From: Alphaproteobacteria bacterium
Lineage (GTDB): Bacteria > Pseudomonadota > Alphaproteobacteria > DSM-16000 > Inquilinaceae
Assembly: GCA_028284045.1 (NCBI GenBank)
Contig: JANQSN010000062.1
Location: 27,927-91,926 of the forward strand
Direction: 5' to 3'
DNA: 64,000 nt
Each line of letters begins with the position of its first letter. The stretch's first letter is position 1. Below, piece after piece: positions 38,579 to 47,398 of the stretch. Made by a program: the position numbers and the translations under genes. A model generated the notes under the pieces. It ran no database searches. It saw only the letters and a program-made list of their open reading frames with translations, and had not been told where the DNA came from.

Positions 38579-40033
38579 CTAGCGGAATGCCACCTCCGAG
38601 AAGCTGCGCAGCTTGCGGCTGTGCAGCACTTCGAGGCTCAGCGTCCGCAGCTTCTCCATCGCCAGGAGACCGATCTTGAGGTGCTGGTCGACCTGGTTGC
38701 GATAGAACGCGTCGGCCATGCCCGGTAGTTTCAGCTCCCCGTGCAACGGCTTGTCGGAAACGCACAGAAGCGTGCCATAGGGCACTCGGAATCGGAAGCC
38801 GTTCGCGGCGATCGTCCCGCTTTCCATGTCCAGCGCGACGGCGCGGCTCTGGCTGAACCGGCGCACCGGCTCCGCATGGTCGCGCAGCTCCCAGTTCCGG
38901 TTGTCGATGGTCGCCACCGTGCCGGTGCGCATGACGCTCTTCAGGTCGTAGCCGCCCAGCCCGGTGACCGACGCCACCGACGCCTCCAGCGCCTGCTGCA
39001 CCTCCGCCAGGGCCGGCACCGGGACCCAAGTCGGCAGATCCTGGTCGAGCACATGGTCTTCGCGGACATAGCCATGGGCCAGCACGTAGTCGCCCAGGGT
39101 CTGCGTGTTGCGCAGGCCGGCGCAGTGGCCCAGCATCACCCAGGCATGCGGCCGCAGCACCGCGATATGGTCCGTCGCCGTCTTGGCGTTGGACGGCCCG
39201 ACCCCGATGTTCACCAGCGTGATGCCCTGCCCGTCGGGCCGCTTCAGGTGATAGGCCGGCATCTGCGGCAGGCGCGGCGGCGGACCGCCGCCCGGCGGCA
39301 TGCCGCGCCGGTGGACGATGTCCCCGGGCTCGACGAATGCATCATAGCCGCTGGTCGGATCGGCGATCAGGTCCAGCGAGCAGCGCACGAAGTCGTCGAC
39401 ATAGAACTGATAGTTCGTGAACAGCACGAATTTCTGGAAGTGGTCGGGCGCGGTCGCCGTGTAGTGCTTCAGCCGGGCCAGGCTGTAGTCGACCCGGCCG
39501 GCGGAGAACAGCGCCAGCGGGCGCGGCGCGTCCGGCGCCGGAACGTCGGTGCCGTTGACCACATTGTCGTCGAACAGAGCCAGGTCCGGCACGTCGAAAT
39601 ACTGGCCCAAAAGCGGCACCTGATGCGGCGACAGCCGATCGGTCGGCAGCCCCTCCGGCCGCACGAAATGGATCGGGATCGGCAGGTCGCTGGTGGTCAC
39701 CGTCAGCGGCTGGCCGTGATTGGCCAAGAGCAGGCCGAATTGGTCGGCGAGGTAGCTGGCGAACAGATCGGGGCGCGTCAGCGTCGTGCGGAAGCGCCCG
39801 GGCTCGCTGACGAAACCATAGGCGAGGCGCCCGTCGGGCGGGCGGGCCGCGGCGGCGGAGATGGCGATCTCCACCGCCGGATAGCAGGCGCGCACCCTTT
39901 CCCGCGGCGGCCGGCCGGCGACGAATGCCTCGAACGCCTCCATCAGCCGGGCGATCGCCTCCTCGTAGCGGCGCGCCACCTCCGCCAGCGCCGCCGCCGG
40001 ATCGTCGAAACGCCGGTCTTCCAACTCGGTCAT
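38579..40033 (-). CDS. amn: AMP nucleosidase
   Basis: A 484-aa enzyme that cleaves AMP to adenine and ribose 5-phosphate, adjusting adenylate pools. The N-terminal AMP-nucleosidase-specific domain (about 1-180) precedes a nucleoside-phosphorylase fold with NIGVGPSNAKTATDHIAVLRP, MLGHCAGLR and the active-site ALDMESGTIAANGFRFRVPYGTLLCVSDKPLHGE. Full length for the family. It begins 12 nt after the ftsY stop, so the two could share a transcript. Confidence 0.95.
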   Translation of the reverse strand: MTELEDRRFDDPAAALAEVARRYEEAIARLMEAFEAFVAGRPPRERVRACYPAVEIAISAAAARPPDGRLAYGFVSEPGRFRTTLTRPDLFASYLADQFGLLLANHGQPLTVTTSDLPIPIHFVRPEGLPTDRLSPHQVPLLGQYFDVPDLALFDDNVVNGTDVPAPDAPRPLALFSAGRVDYSLARLKHYTATAPDHFQKFVLFTNYQFYVDDFVRCSLDLIADPTSGYDAFVEPGDIVHRRGMPPGGGPPPRLPQMPAYHLKRPDGQGITLVNIGVGPSNAKTATDHIAVLRPHAWVMLGHCAGLRNTQTLGDYVLAHGYVREDHVLDQDLPTWVPVPALAEVQQALEASVASVTGLGGYDLKSVMRTGTVATIDNRNWELRDHAEPVRRFSQSRAVALDMESGTIAANGFRFRVPYGTLLCVSDKPLHGELKLPGMADAFYRNQVDQHLKIGLLAMEKLRTLSLEVLHSRKLRSFSEVAFR

Positions 40034-40045
40034 CCCGCCCCGGCC

Positions 40046-41023
40046 TCAGCCCTGATCGGGATCGAGCGCGAGCAGCGACCGCGCGAACGCCGTCGCCTCG
40101 AAGGGTCGCAGGTCCTCGATACCCTCGCCGACGCCGATGGCGTGCACCGGCAGGCCGAACCGCTCCGCCAGCGAAACCAGCACGCCGCCCCGGGCCGAGC
40201 CGTCCAGCTTGGTGACGACCAGCCCGGTGACCTTGACCATCTCGGAGAAGGCCTCGACCTGGGCATGGGCGTTCTGGCCGGTGGTCGCGTCCAGCACCAG
40301 CACGACATGGTGCGGGCTGGTGGGATCGCGCTTGGACAGGACGCGGACGATCTTGCTCAGCTCGGCCATCAGGTCGGCCTTGTTCTGCAACCGGCCGGCG
40401 GTGTCGATGACCACGAGATCGGCGTTCTGCGCCTCCCCCAGCCGGGACGCATCGAAGGCCAACGCCGCGGCGTCGGAGCCGGGATCGCGGGTCAGCACCG
40501 GGCAGCGCGCGCGGTCCCCCCAGACCTGAAGCTGGCCGATCGCCGCGGCGCGGAAGGTGTCGCCGGCGGCCAGGATCACGTTGAAGCCCATATGCTTCCA
40601 GATCGCCGCCAGCTTGCCGATGGTTGTGGTCTTGCCGGTGCCGTTGACGCCGACCATGAGCACGACGGAGGGCCGGTGCTTCAGGTCCAGCTCCATCGCC
40701 TGGGCGACGGGTGCGAGGATGGTCGCGATATCCGCGGCCAGCGCCTCGCGCACCTCCCGCTCGTCGACCTCGCGCCCGAAGCGGGTCTTCGCCAGATTGG
40801 CGGCCAGCCGGGCGGCGATCGCCGGCCCCAGATCGGCGGCGATCAGCAGGTCTTCCAGCTCCTCCAGCGTCTCGTCGTCGAGGCGGCGCTTGGTGAAGAT
40901 GTCGGAGATGCCGCCGGACAGCCGCGTAGAGGATCGGTCGAGGCCGCGCCGCAGCCGCGACAGCCAGCCCTGGCGATCGGCGCCCGACCCGCCCGGATTT
41001 GACGTTTGAATGGTGTCGCTCAT
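40046..41023 (-). CDS. ftsY: Signal recognition particle receptor FtsY
   Basis: A 325-aa SRP-GTPase that docks ribosome-SRP complexes at the inner membrane. N domain, then G domain with GVNGTGKTTTIGKLA (G1), GDTFRAAAIGQL, DTAGRLQNKADLM (G3) and TKLDGSARGG (G4), and the closing GVGEGIEDLRPFE. I use the start at 41023 (MSDTIQTSNPGGSG); the open frame runs 85 codons further upstream, but only through a low-complexity stretch. It lacks the long acidic N-terminus of the E. coli protein, as usual in alphaproteobacteria. Confidence 0.96.
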   Translation of the reverse strand: MSDTIQTSNPGGSGADRQGWLSRLRRGLDRSSTRLSGGISDIFTKRRLDDETLEELEDLLIAADLGPAIAARLAANLAKTRFGREVDEREVREALAADIATILAPVAQAMELDLKHRPSVVLMVGVNGTGKTTTIGKLAAIWKHMGFNVILAAGDTFRAAAIGQLQVWGDRARCPVLTRDPGSDAAALAFDASRLGEAQNADLVVIDTAGRLQNKADLMAELSKIVRVLSKRDPTSPHHVVLVLDATTGQNAHAQVEAFSEMVKVTGLVVTKLDGSARGGVLVSLAERFGLPVHAIGVGEGIEDLRPFEATAFARSLLALDPDQG

Positions 41024-41066
41024 GATGGCGGCGGTATACACGATCGCCCCGGCGCCGACCATGGCA

Positions 41067-41126
41067 AGGCCGGCCGCACGACCCGACCGCCGGGCGAGGC
41101 CGGCCGCACGACCCGGCCGCCAGGCT
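41067..41126. repeat. Two tandem copies of a 30-bp unit
   Basis: AGGCCGGCCGCACGACCCG starts both units (41067-41096 and 41097-41126), which differ at only a few positions. They lie between the divergent ftsY and Sel1 genes, so the duplication alters the intergenic spacer rather than a protein, given the starts chosen. Confidence 0.8.
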
Positions 41127-41141
41127 AAGAAGGATGACGTC

Positions 41142-42563
41142 ATGGTGCGTACGGCGCCGGCCCGGCGTGCGGGTCGGCCTTGGCTGCCTGCTGCAGCGGC
41201 CGTCTTGGCCGCGGTTCTCGCCGCCGGCACGGCCGCGGCCGACACCGCCCTGCCCGACGGCCTGCCGACGGCGGGCACGGCCGCAGAGGCCGACGTGATC
41301 CCCAGCGACTCAGACGAGACCGACGCACCGCCGACCCGCGGCCCGGTGGGCGCACTCCGGCCGTCCGTGCCTGAAGAGGCCCCGACCCAGGAGGCCGAGG
41401 CGCAGGAGGTCGAGGCGGCGCAAGACCCGCCGGCCGGGCCCGACGCGCCGGCACCCCCGGATGACGGACCATCGCCGGAGGAACAGGCCCTGGCGGCGCT
41501 GGTCGAACAGGCGGAGGCCGGCGACCGCGAGGCGCAGTATCGCCTGGGCCTGCGCTACGAGGCCGGCGACGGCGTGGCCATCGACATGACCGCCGCGGCC
41601 GGGTGGTACGCTCGGGCGGCGGAGGCCGAACACACCGAGGCGATGTTCCGCCTAAGCGGGCTGATGCTGCATGGCCAGGGGATGGCGCCCGACCGCGACG
41701 GCGCGCTGGACATGCTGCGCGCCGCCGCGGCCCTGGACCACCGCAAGTCGCAATTCACGCTGGGCCTCCTGCTGCTGCAGGGCGACCGCGTGCCGGTCAA
41801 CCCGCAGGAGGCGGAGAAATGGCTGGTCGAGGCGGCGATGGCCGGCCACGGCGAAGCGGCCACGCTGATCGGCAACGTCTATCTCAACGGCGACGGGCTG
41901 CCGGCCGACCCGCGGCTCGCCATCGTCTTCCTCGGCATCGGCGCGGAGGCCGGGGTGGCCGAGGCGCGCCTCCAGCTCGCCCGCCTCTACCGCGAGGGCA
42001 TCGGCGTCACCGCCGATCAGCGCCGGGCGATGGAGCTGGTCGAACGCGCGGCCAGCCAAGGCAGCGCCGTGGCCATGGGCCAGCTCATGCTGCTCTATGC
42101 CGACCTGCCGTTCCGCCACCGCTCGGGCGAGCTGGCCTACATCATGGCCGCGCGGGCGCTGTGGACGGAGGCGTACCGGCCGATCGACCTGCCGGCCCAG
42201 CCGCTGCCGCCGGACACGCTGGAGATCGCGCGCGAGATCGTCAGCCGGGCCGGCCTGCTGGTGCCCGGCCTGGTGCGCCGCCGGTCGGACGAGATCATCG
42301 CCGAATGGGGCGACCTGTTGATGCGCGCCTGGGACGGCGCCCTCGGCCCGGACGACGGCGACATGATCGACGGCCTGCACGGGCCGCAGCCGATCATCGT
42401 CACCTTCCCGGACGGCACGCTGGGCCTCGCCGTCAACGAGGATGGAACGCTGGCCACCGGGCACGGCCCGGTGCCGCCCCGCTTCACGCCGGAGGAGATG
42501 GGTGCACTGGGCATGGAGATGCTGATCCCCCGCGGCGCCCTCCTGCCGCGCCCGCAGGACTGA
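41142..42563 (+). CDS. Exported Sel1-repeat protein
   Basis: A 473-aa secreted or periplasmic protein. ATG 41142 has AAGGA at ideal spacing and opens a signal peptide (AAAAVLAAVLAAGTAAA). A Pro/Glu/Asp-rich tether (to about residue 110) is followed by about six Sel1 repeats (for example AQYRLGLRYEAGDGVAIDMTAA, AMFRLSGLMLHGQGM, AATLIGNVYLNGDGLP, ARLQLARLYREGIGV), an alpha-solenoid used for protein-protein contacts. The C-terminal 130 residues are non-repetitive and unrecognised. Convergent with mtaB, with 18 bp between them. Confidence 0.85.
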   Translation: MVRTAPARRAGRPWLPAAAAVLAAVLAAGTAAADTALPDGLPTAGTAAEADVIPSDSDETDAPPTRGPVGALRPSVPEEAPTQEAEAQEVEAAQDPPAGPDAPAPPDDGPSPEEQALAALVEQAEAGDREAQYRLGLRYEAGDGVAIDMTAAAGWYARAAEAEHTEAMFRLSGLMLHGQGMAPDRDGALDMLRAAAALDHRKSQFTLGLLLLQGDRVPVNPQEAEKWLVEAAMAGHGEAATLIGNVYLNGDGLPADPRLAIVFLGIGAEAGVAEARLQLARLYREGIGVTADQRRAMELVERAASQGSAVAMGQLMLLYADLPFRHRSGELAYIMAARALWTEAYRPIDLPAQPLPPDTLEIAREIVSRAGLLVPGLVRRRSDEIIAEWGDLLMRAWDGALGPDDGDMIDGLHGPQPIIVTFPDGTLGLAVNEDGTLATGHGPVPPRFTPEEMGALGMEMLIPRGALLPRPQD

Positions 42564-42581
42564 TCGCCGGGCGCCCCCAAC

Positions 42582-43844
42582 TCAGCCGCCGGCCGCGACC
42601 GGGCGGCCGATCAACCGCCCGTCCCCGTCGATGCGGTCGAGCCGGACGGGCACGATCGTGCCAGCCGCGCCGCCCGGCACCCGCACCGTCAGCCCATGCT
42701 CCGACAGGCCCTCGCCGTCGCGCTCCACCAGGATGTCGGCCCGCCGGCCGAGCCGGGCGCGCTGCAGCGCCGCCAGCCGGTCGGCCGCCCGGGCCCGCAG
42801 CCGCGCCGCGCGCGTGCGCCGAACCGGCTTGGGCACCGGTGGCATCCGCGCAGCCGGCGTCCCCGGCCGCTCCGAATAGGCGAAAACGTGGGCGAAGGCG
42901 ATGCCGCAGTCGTCGAGGATGGCCAGGGAGTTGTCGAAGGCCGCCTCGCTCTCCGTCGGGAAGCCGGCGATCAGATCGGCGCCGAAGGTGATGCCCGGCC
43001 GAAGCGCGCGCAAGTCCCGGCACAGCGCCACCGCCTGCGCCCGGCTGTGCCGGCGCTTCATCCGCTTCAGGACCAGATCGTCGCCGGCCTGCAGGCTGAG
43101 ATGCAGATGCGGCATGACCCGCGGCTCGGTCGCCAGCAGATGGATTAGGTCCTCGTCGATCTCCTGCGGATCGAGCGAGCTGAAGCGCAGCCGCGGCAGG
43201 TCCGCCACCAGGGTCAACACCCGCCGGGCGAGCTGCCCCAGGGTCGGCCGGCCCGGCAGATCGCGGCCCCAGGCCGTCAGGTCGACGCCGCTCAATACGA
43301 TTTCGCGGTGACCGGCGGCCACCAGATCGGCGATCCGTCCGACCACCTCGCCGGCCGGGATCGACCGCGACTCGCCGCGACCATAGGGGATGACGCAGAA
43401 GGTGCAGCGATGGTCGCAGCCGGTCTGCACCTGCACAAAGGCCCGCGCCCGCCCGGCGAAGCCGCCGACCAGACGGGCATCCGCCTCTGCCGCCGTCTCC
43501 TCCGCTGCCGGTGCCGATCCCGCCAGCGCGGTCCACACGGCCGGCTTCAGCTTCGCGCGATTGCTCACCAGCGCATCGACTTCCGGCATGGCCCGATAGG
43601 CGTCCGGCGCGATCTCCGCCGCGCAACCGGTCACCACGATGCGCGCGCCCGGCCGCTCGCGGCCCAGCCGGCGGATCGTCTGGCGAGCCTGGCGTTCCGC
43701 CTCGGCCGTCACCGCACAGGTGTTGACCACCACGATGTCCTCGCCAGGCGTGGCGGCCTCACCGAGCGACTGCTCGATGACCACGCTCTCATAGGCGTTG
43801 AGGCGGCAGCCGAAGGTCACCACCTCGGCCCCCCGGCGGGTCAC
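42582..43844 (-). CDS. mtaB: tRNA (t6A37) C2-methylthiotransferase
   Basis: A 420-aa radical SAM methylthiotransferase that turns t6A37 into ms2t6A37 in tRNAs reading ANN codons. The UPF0004 domain has its three cluster cysteines Cys13, Cys43 and Cys74; the radical SAM CxxxCxxC is Cys143, Cys147, Cys150 (CDHRCTFC), followed by IPYGRGESRS. A C-terminal TRAM-like segment ends the chain. The GTG start at 43844 overlaps the dapF stop (GTGA), the classical dapF-mtaB coupling of alphaproteobacteria. Confidence 0.95.
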   Translation of the reverse strand: MTRRGAEVVTFGCRLNAYESVVIEQSLGEAATPGEDIVVVNTCAVTAEAERQARQTIRRLGRERPGARIVVTGCAAEIAPDAYRAMPEVDALVSNRAKLKPAVWTALAGSAPAAEETAAEADARLVGGFAGRARAFVQVQTGCDHRCTFCVIPYGRGESRSIPAGEVVGRIADLVAAGHREIVLSGVDLTAWGRDLPGRPTLGQLARRVLTLVADLPRLRFSSLDPQEIDEDLIHLLATEPRVMPHLHLSLQAGDDLVLKRMKRRHSRAQAVALCRDLRALRPGITFGADLIAGFPTESEAAFDNSLAILDDCGIAFAHVFAYSERPGTPAARMPPVPKPVRRTRAARLRARAADRLAALQRARLGRRADILVERDGEGLSEHGLTVRVPGGAAGTIVPVRLDRIDGDGRLIGRPVAAGG

Positions 43845-44725
43845 GACGCGGCCTCGTCGAGCAGGGCGGGATCCAGCCGGCCCTCGAACGCCAGGGCGAC
43901 CGGTCCGGTCATCCAGACGCGATCGTCGGCACGCCAATCGATCTCCAACACCCCGCCGTCGAGATGCACCGAGACGCGCCGCCCCGTGAGCCCGCGGCGA
44001 TGCGCGGCGACGACGGCGGCGCAGGCCCCGGAACCGCAGGCGCGGGTGATGCCCGCCCCGCGCTCCCACACCCGCATGCGCAGCGCGCCGGGCCCGGCGA
44101 CGCTCACCACCTCCACATTGGTGCGCGCGGGGAACAGCGCATCGGTCTCGATCGGGCGCGCATCGCGGTCGAGGTCGACCGTATCGGCGTCGTCGACGAA
44201 GAAGACGGCGTGCGGATTGCCCATGGACACCGCAACGCCGTCGCGGAGCGGGCCCGAGACGATCGGCAGATGGTCCGTGTCGACGGCGCGCGCCAGCGGC
44301 ATCTTCGACCATCCGAAGGACGGCGTCCCCATGTCGACGGCAATCCGATCCGGCGCTTCAGCGCGCGCCTCAAGCCGGCCGCCGGCGGTATCGATGACCA
44401 GGCGATCGCCGCCGGTCTCCGCCAGCACCAGCGCCGCGACACAGCGCGTGCCGTTGCCGCACGCCTCCGCCGTGCCGCCGTCGGGATTGAAGATGGCCAG
44501 GCCGAAATCGGCCCCCTCGCCGCCTGCGGTCAGCACCAGCACTTGATCGCAGCCGACGCCCAGGCGCCGGTCGGCGATCCGCGCCAGGGCGTGCGGCCCG
44601 GGCACGGCCCCGCCGTCGCGGCGATCGAGCACGACGAAGTCGTTGCCGATGCCGTGCATCTTCCGGAAATGCTCCGGCGCCCGGCGGTCGGATGGTTGGG
44701 GGTCGTATGCGTCCAGCGGCGTCAT
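43841..44725 (-). CDS. dapF: Diaminopimelate epimerase
   Basis: A 294-aa enzyme that epimerises LL- to meso-diaminopimelate for lysine and peptidoglycan synthesis. The two catalytic cysteines are Cys89 (EACGNGTRC) and Cys230 (RACGSGAC). FRKMHGIGNDFVVLDRR marks the start of the fold; the annotated N-terminus is about 20 residues longer than in many homologues, so a start at the Met of KMHGIGND is an alternative. Coupled to mtaB. Confidence 0.96.
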   Translation of the reverse strand: MTPLDAYDPQPSDRRAPEHFRKMHGIGNDFVVLDRRDGGAVPGPHALARIADRRLGVGCDQVLVLTAGGEGADFGLAIFNPDGGTAEACGNGTRCVAALVLAETGGDRLVIDTAGGRLEARAEAPDRIAVDMGTPSFGWSKMPLARAVDTDHLPIVSGPLRDGVAVSMGNPHAVFFVDDADTVDLDRDARPIETDALFPARTNVEVVSVAGPGALRMRVWERGAGITRACGSGACAAVVAAHRRGLTGRRVSVHLDGGVLEIDWRADDRVWMTGPVALAFEGRLDPALLDEAAS

Positions 44726-44779
44726 GACCGCCCGTTTATCGCCGCACGGCCGGGTCTGTCCAGGCGCGCGCGGGCCGGT

Positions 44780-46171
44780 TCAGCCGTCGTCCAGGGAGTC
44801 CGGAACCGGCGGATCCTCCGGCACCGGCGCGCCGCCGAGACCGGTGACCCCCGTCATGTCGGCATCGCCCAGCCGACAGCCGTCGAGCTGCGCGCCGGTC
44901 AGATCGGCGTATTGCAGGTTGGCACCCGTCAGATTGGCGCCCCGGAGATCGGCGTTCTTCAGATTGGCGAAGGGGATCTGCGCCCCGCGCAGATCGGCCC
45001 GCGTCAGATCACAGCCGTTCAGCCGGGCACGCAACAGGTTGGCCTGCCAGGTCAGGGCATTGGTGCCGGTGATCTTGACCGGCGACAGGCGGACCTTGTG
45101 GAGGTTGGCGCCGGACAGCGATGCGCGCTGCAACGACGCGCCCCGCAGATCCGCCTCCGACAGGTTGGCATGCCGCAGGTCGCACAACGTCATGTCCGCC
45201 ATGGCCAGACGCGCCCGGCTGAGATCGGCGCCGGCCAGCTTCGCCTGGCGCAGCACCGCCGCGGACAGGTTGCTGCGTTGCAGGTCGCAGCCCGATAGGT
45301 CCAGTGCGGCAAGGTCGGCGCGCTCGCCGTCATGACCGTTGCTGTCCACCCACAGGCCGTGCAGGCGAATCACCTCCGCGACCGGACGGCGCAGGCTTTC
45401 CGGCGGCCGCTCCGTCTTCACGTTCGTCAGGGTCGCCTGCTCGAAGTCGCTTTCCTCATAGATCGCCCCGACCAGGTCGGCATTGGTCAGGTTGGTCTTG
45501 ATCAGGCGCGCGCCGGTGAGATCGGCGCCATTCAGGACGGCCCCCGTCAGGTTGGCCTCGGTCAAGTCCGCGCCTTCCAGAACGCAGCCGGTCAGGACGG
45601 AGTTGGTCAGGTTGGTGCGCACCAGCCGGGCGTCGCGCAGGATGCAGTCGGTCAGGTCCGTTTGCATGATGAACGCGTTGGCCAGCTTGGCGCGCGTCAT
45701 GTCCGCGCCCTCGACCTTGGCGCAGGTCAGCTCGGTGATCGACACATCGAAGCTGATCGGCTTCAGCGCCCCGTCATCGCCGGGGGTGACGACCACCCCG
45801 TCGCGCAGATCGGTGTCGACCATGGTGGCTTCGCTCAGCACCGCGCCGCGCAGGCATGCGCCTCTGAGATCGGCGCTGGTCAGGTTGGCCCGACGCAGAT
45901 TGGCGAGCCGGAGGTCGGCGCCGTAGAGGTTGGCCATCGCCAGATTGGCGCCGGTCATCCGGGCGCCGAACAGCTTGCAGGCCGTCAGGTCGGCTTCGCG
46001 CAGGTCGTGACCGGAGAAGTCGAGATGCGAGAGATCGAGCATGCGCAGCCGCGCCCGATCGCTGCCGCGGCGACTCAGGAAATCGCGATGCAGCGCCAGA
46101 ATCTCGTCAAGCTGCTGCTGGGTGAGCTTGACCCGGTCGAGGTCGCTGGAGGAGGGAGTCGCCTTGTTCAT
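44780..46171 (-). CDS. Pentapeptide-repeat protein
   Basis: A 463-aa protein composed largely of A(D/N)LxX repeats, predicted to form a right-handed quadrilateral beta-helix. Two repeat blocks (about residues 45-270 and 290-440) are separated by a non-repeat segment (ERPPESLRRPVAEVIRLHGLW), and an acidic Pro-rich tail follows. The N-terminal 40 residues (RVKLTQQQLDEILALHRDFL) are helical and recall the leader of other large bacterial pentapeptide proteins. No signal peptide or membrane helix is seen, so it is probably cytoplasmic. ATG 46171 was preferred to a TTG 30 nt upstream. Function unknown; DNA mimicry, as in Qnr/MfpA, is not implied by sequence alone. Confidence 0.85.
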   Translation of the reverse strand: MNKATPSSSDLDRVKLTQQQLDEILALHRDFLSRRGSDRARLRMLDLSHLDFSGHDLREADLTACKLFGARMTGANLAMANLYGADLRLANLRRANLTSADLRGACLRGAVLSEATMVDTDLRDGVVVTPGDDGALKPISFDVSITELTCAKVEGADMTRAKLANAFIMQTDLTDCILRDARLVRTNLTNSVLTGCVLEGADLTEANLTGAVLNGADLTGARLIKTNLTNADLVGAIYEESDFEQATLTNVKTERPPESLRRPVAEVIRLHGLWVDSNGHDGERADLAALDLSGCDLQRSNLSAAVLRQAKLAGADLSRARLAMADMTLCDLRHANLSEADLRGASLQRASLSGANLHKVRLSPVKITGTNALTWQANLLRARLNGCDLTRADLRGAQIPFANLKNADLRGANLTGANLQYADLTGAQLDGCRLGDADMTGVTGLGGAPVPEDPPVPDSLDDG

Positions 46172-46477
46172 TCCGACCGTGCCTACGGGGGCATTCGGCA
46201 AGAAGTCTGGGCCGCCGGCTCAAACAACTGGTTAAGGAATCGTCATCCCTGCCGCGGGTCGCCCGACGCCCGAGCAGCGGCGCCGATCCGCGGCGGTCGC
46301 GACATCGAGGAGCCCCGTATCTAGTGCCCGTCCAGGCCGCTCCGTTGCCGATGTCGCCCTATCCGGCCCGTTTGCCGGTCTGCAGCACGGTGCCACCATC
46401 CGCCGGGGCGTGCGAGACAAAATCGTTAACGCGCTGCCGGCGTGCCGCGCCGGATGCCAGGCTCGCCGCCGCGTGGA
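46172..46477 (-). other. 306-bp gap between two minus-strand genes
   Basis: I see no gene or RNA. It must contain the promoter of the pentapeptide-repeat gene; ACAAAATCGTTAACGCG near 46421-46437 is the only AT-richer patch. Confidence 0.4.
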
Positions 46478-46849
46478 TCAATCGATGGCGATCACCTCCG
46501 CCGGCGGTGCCGCGACGCCGACCGACCCGCCCGCCGGCACCTCGATGCTCTGCCGGACGCCGCTGCCGTCCAAATAGTGCACGGTGACGGCACGGTCGGT
46601 GTCCAGGTTCTCCAGCAGCGTCGCCGGGCGGTCGTCCACCGTTCCGGCGGAGACGGCAATGCGGTCCTGCCACCAGGCCGCCGGCGCCGCAGCGATCGCC
46701 GGCTGCCAGGTATCGGCCGGCTGGAAGGCCACGGTCGGCCACAGCGCCTCGCCGGGGCTGGCAGCCTCGCAGGCCGCCAGCAAACCGGCGACGCCGCATA
46801 ACAGCGCCGCCGATGCGAACGGGCGGCCGTGACGATGGGACGCAAGCAT
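46478..46849 (-). CDS. Small lipoprotein
   Basis: A 123-aa protein with lipobox LAAC at about residues 24-27 after a hydrophobic stretch, so it should be membrane-anchored on the periplasmic side. The rest (WPTVAFQPADTWQPAIAAAPAAWWQDRI and a beta-rich end, AGGSVGVAAPPAEVIAID) matches no family I recognise. Trp residues are unusually frequent. It is transcribed away from the small gene at 47088. Confidence 0.7.
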   Translation of the reverse strand: MLASHRHGRPFASAALLCGVAGLLAACEAASPGEALWPTVAFQPADTWQPAIAAAPAAWWQDRIAVSAGTVDDRPATLLENLDTDRAVTVHYLDGSGVRQSIEVPAGGSVGVAAPPAEVIAID

Positions 46850-46963
46850 CCGGAAGGCTCCTCGGTGTTGGTCGGCGTGGTCGCGGGTGGTGGTCGGCGC
46901 GGATCACGCCTCTCGGACGGCCGCCGGGAGGGTCCCGGCGGCCGGGTGGCAGGGCGGCGTGCT

Positions 46964-46977
46964 TTGATGTCGCTCAA
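46964..46977. promoter_or_regulatory. Imperfect FNR-like box
   Basis: TTGAT-GTCG-CTCAA differs from the FNR/FixK consensus at one core base. It is in the divergent region between the small lipoprotein gene and the gene at 47088. No -10 at a convincing distance is seen. Confidence 0.3.
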
Positions 46978-46990
46978 AGCCCGGTTAAGC

Positions 46991-47006
46991 AGATTTTAGT
47001 AAATCT
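46991..47006. promoter_or_regulatory. AT-rich inverted repeat AGATTT-TAGT-AAATCT
   Basis: Perfect 6-bp arms (46991-46996 and 47001-47006) in an AT-rich promoter region, about 80 bp before the gene at 47088. Possible operator. Confidence 0.35.
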
Positions 47007-47087
47007 TCCTTAAACTTTGATGTGCCTCGCGGATAGGGCCGATCCAAGGGTCTGCTCCGCATCCTATCGACGATGGAGTCGGCTTCG

Positions 47088-47375
47088 ATGTCCCGTCTCC
47101 CGTTGTTGAGCATCGCCGCACTCGCCGTGGCCCTCGCCGCGTCGCCGGCCGATGCCGATCCGCTGACCCGCGCCGACTGCGACCGCATGGCCGACACGTT
47201 GCGGGAGATCGCAGAGGTCACCGCCGGCCACCGGATGCTGCTGACTTCCTACGGATCGACGCCGATGGATCGGGAGGTCGCCCGCGCCCAGCGGATGATG
47301 GCGGTTTACGGCGATCTGGTCGACCAATACGTCGCCTCGGGCTGCGGCCGGCTGGAGTCGATCCGGCGCGACTGA
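47088..47375 (+). CDS. Small exported hypothetical protein
   Basis: A 95-aa protein. The start at ATG 47088 has GGAG at 47076-47079 and yields a textbook signal peptide (MSRLPLLSIAALAVALAASPADA). The mature part of about 72 residues is helical, with two cysteines (RADCDRM and SGCGRL) that could form a disulfide. No family recognised. The upstream 110 bp contain the AT-rich dyad and the FNR-like box. An in-frame ATG at 47073 is possible. Confidence 0.7.
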   Translation: MSRLPLLSIAALAVALAASPADADPLTRADCDRMADTLREIAEVTAGHRMLLTSYGSTPMDREVARAQRMMAVYGDLVDQYVASGCGRLESIRRD

Positions 47376-47398
47376 CGCGCCGTGGCGAGACATCCGGG

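Noticed and set aside
44780..46171. Qnr/MfpA-like DNA-mimic function for the pentapeptide-repeat protein
   Set aside because: Length, interruption of the repeats and the extra helical N-terminus differ from those proteins; the repeat alone does not support it.
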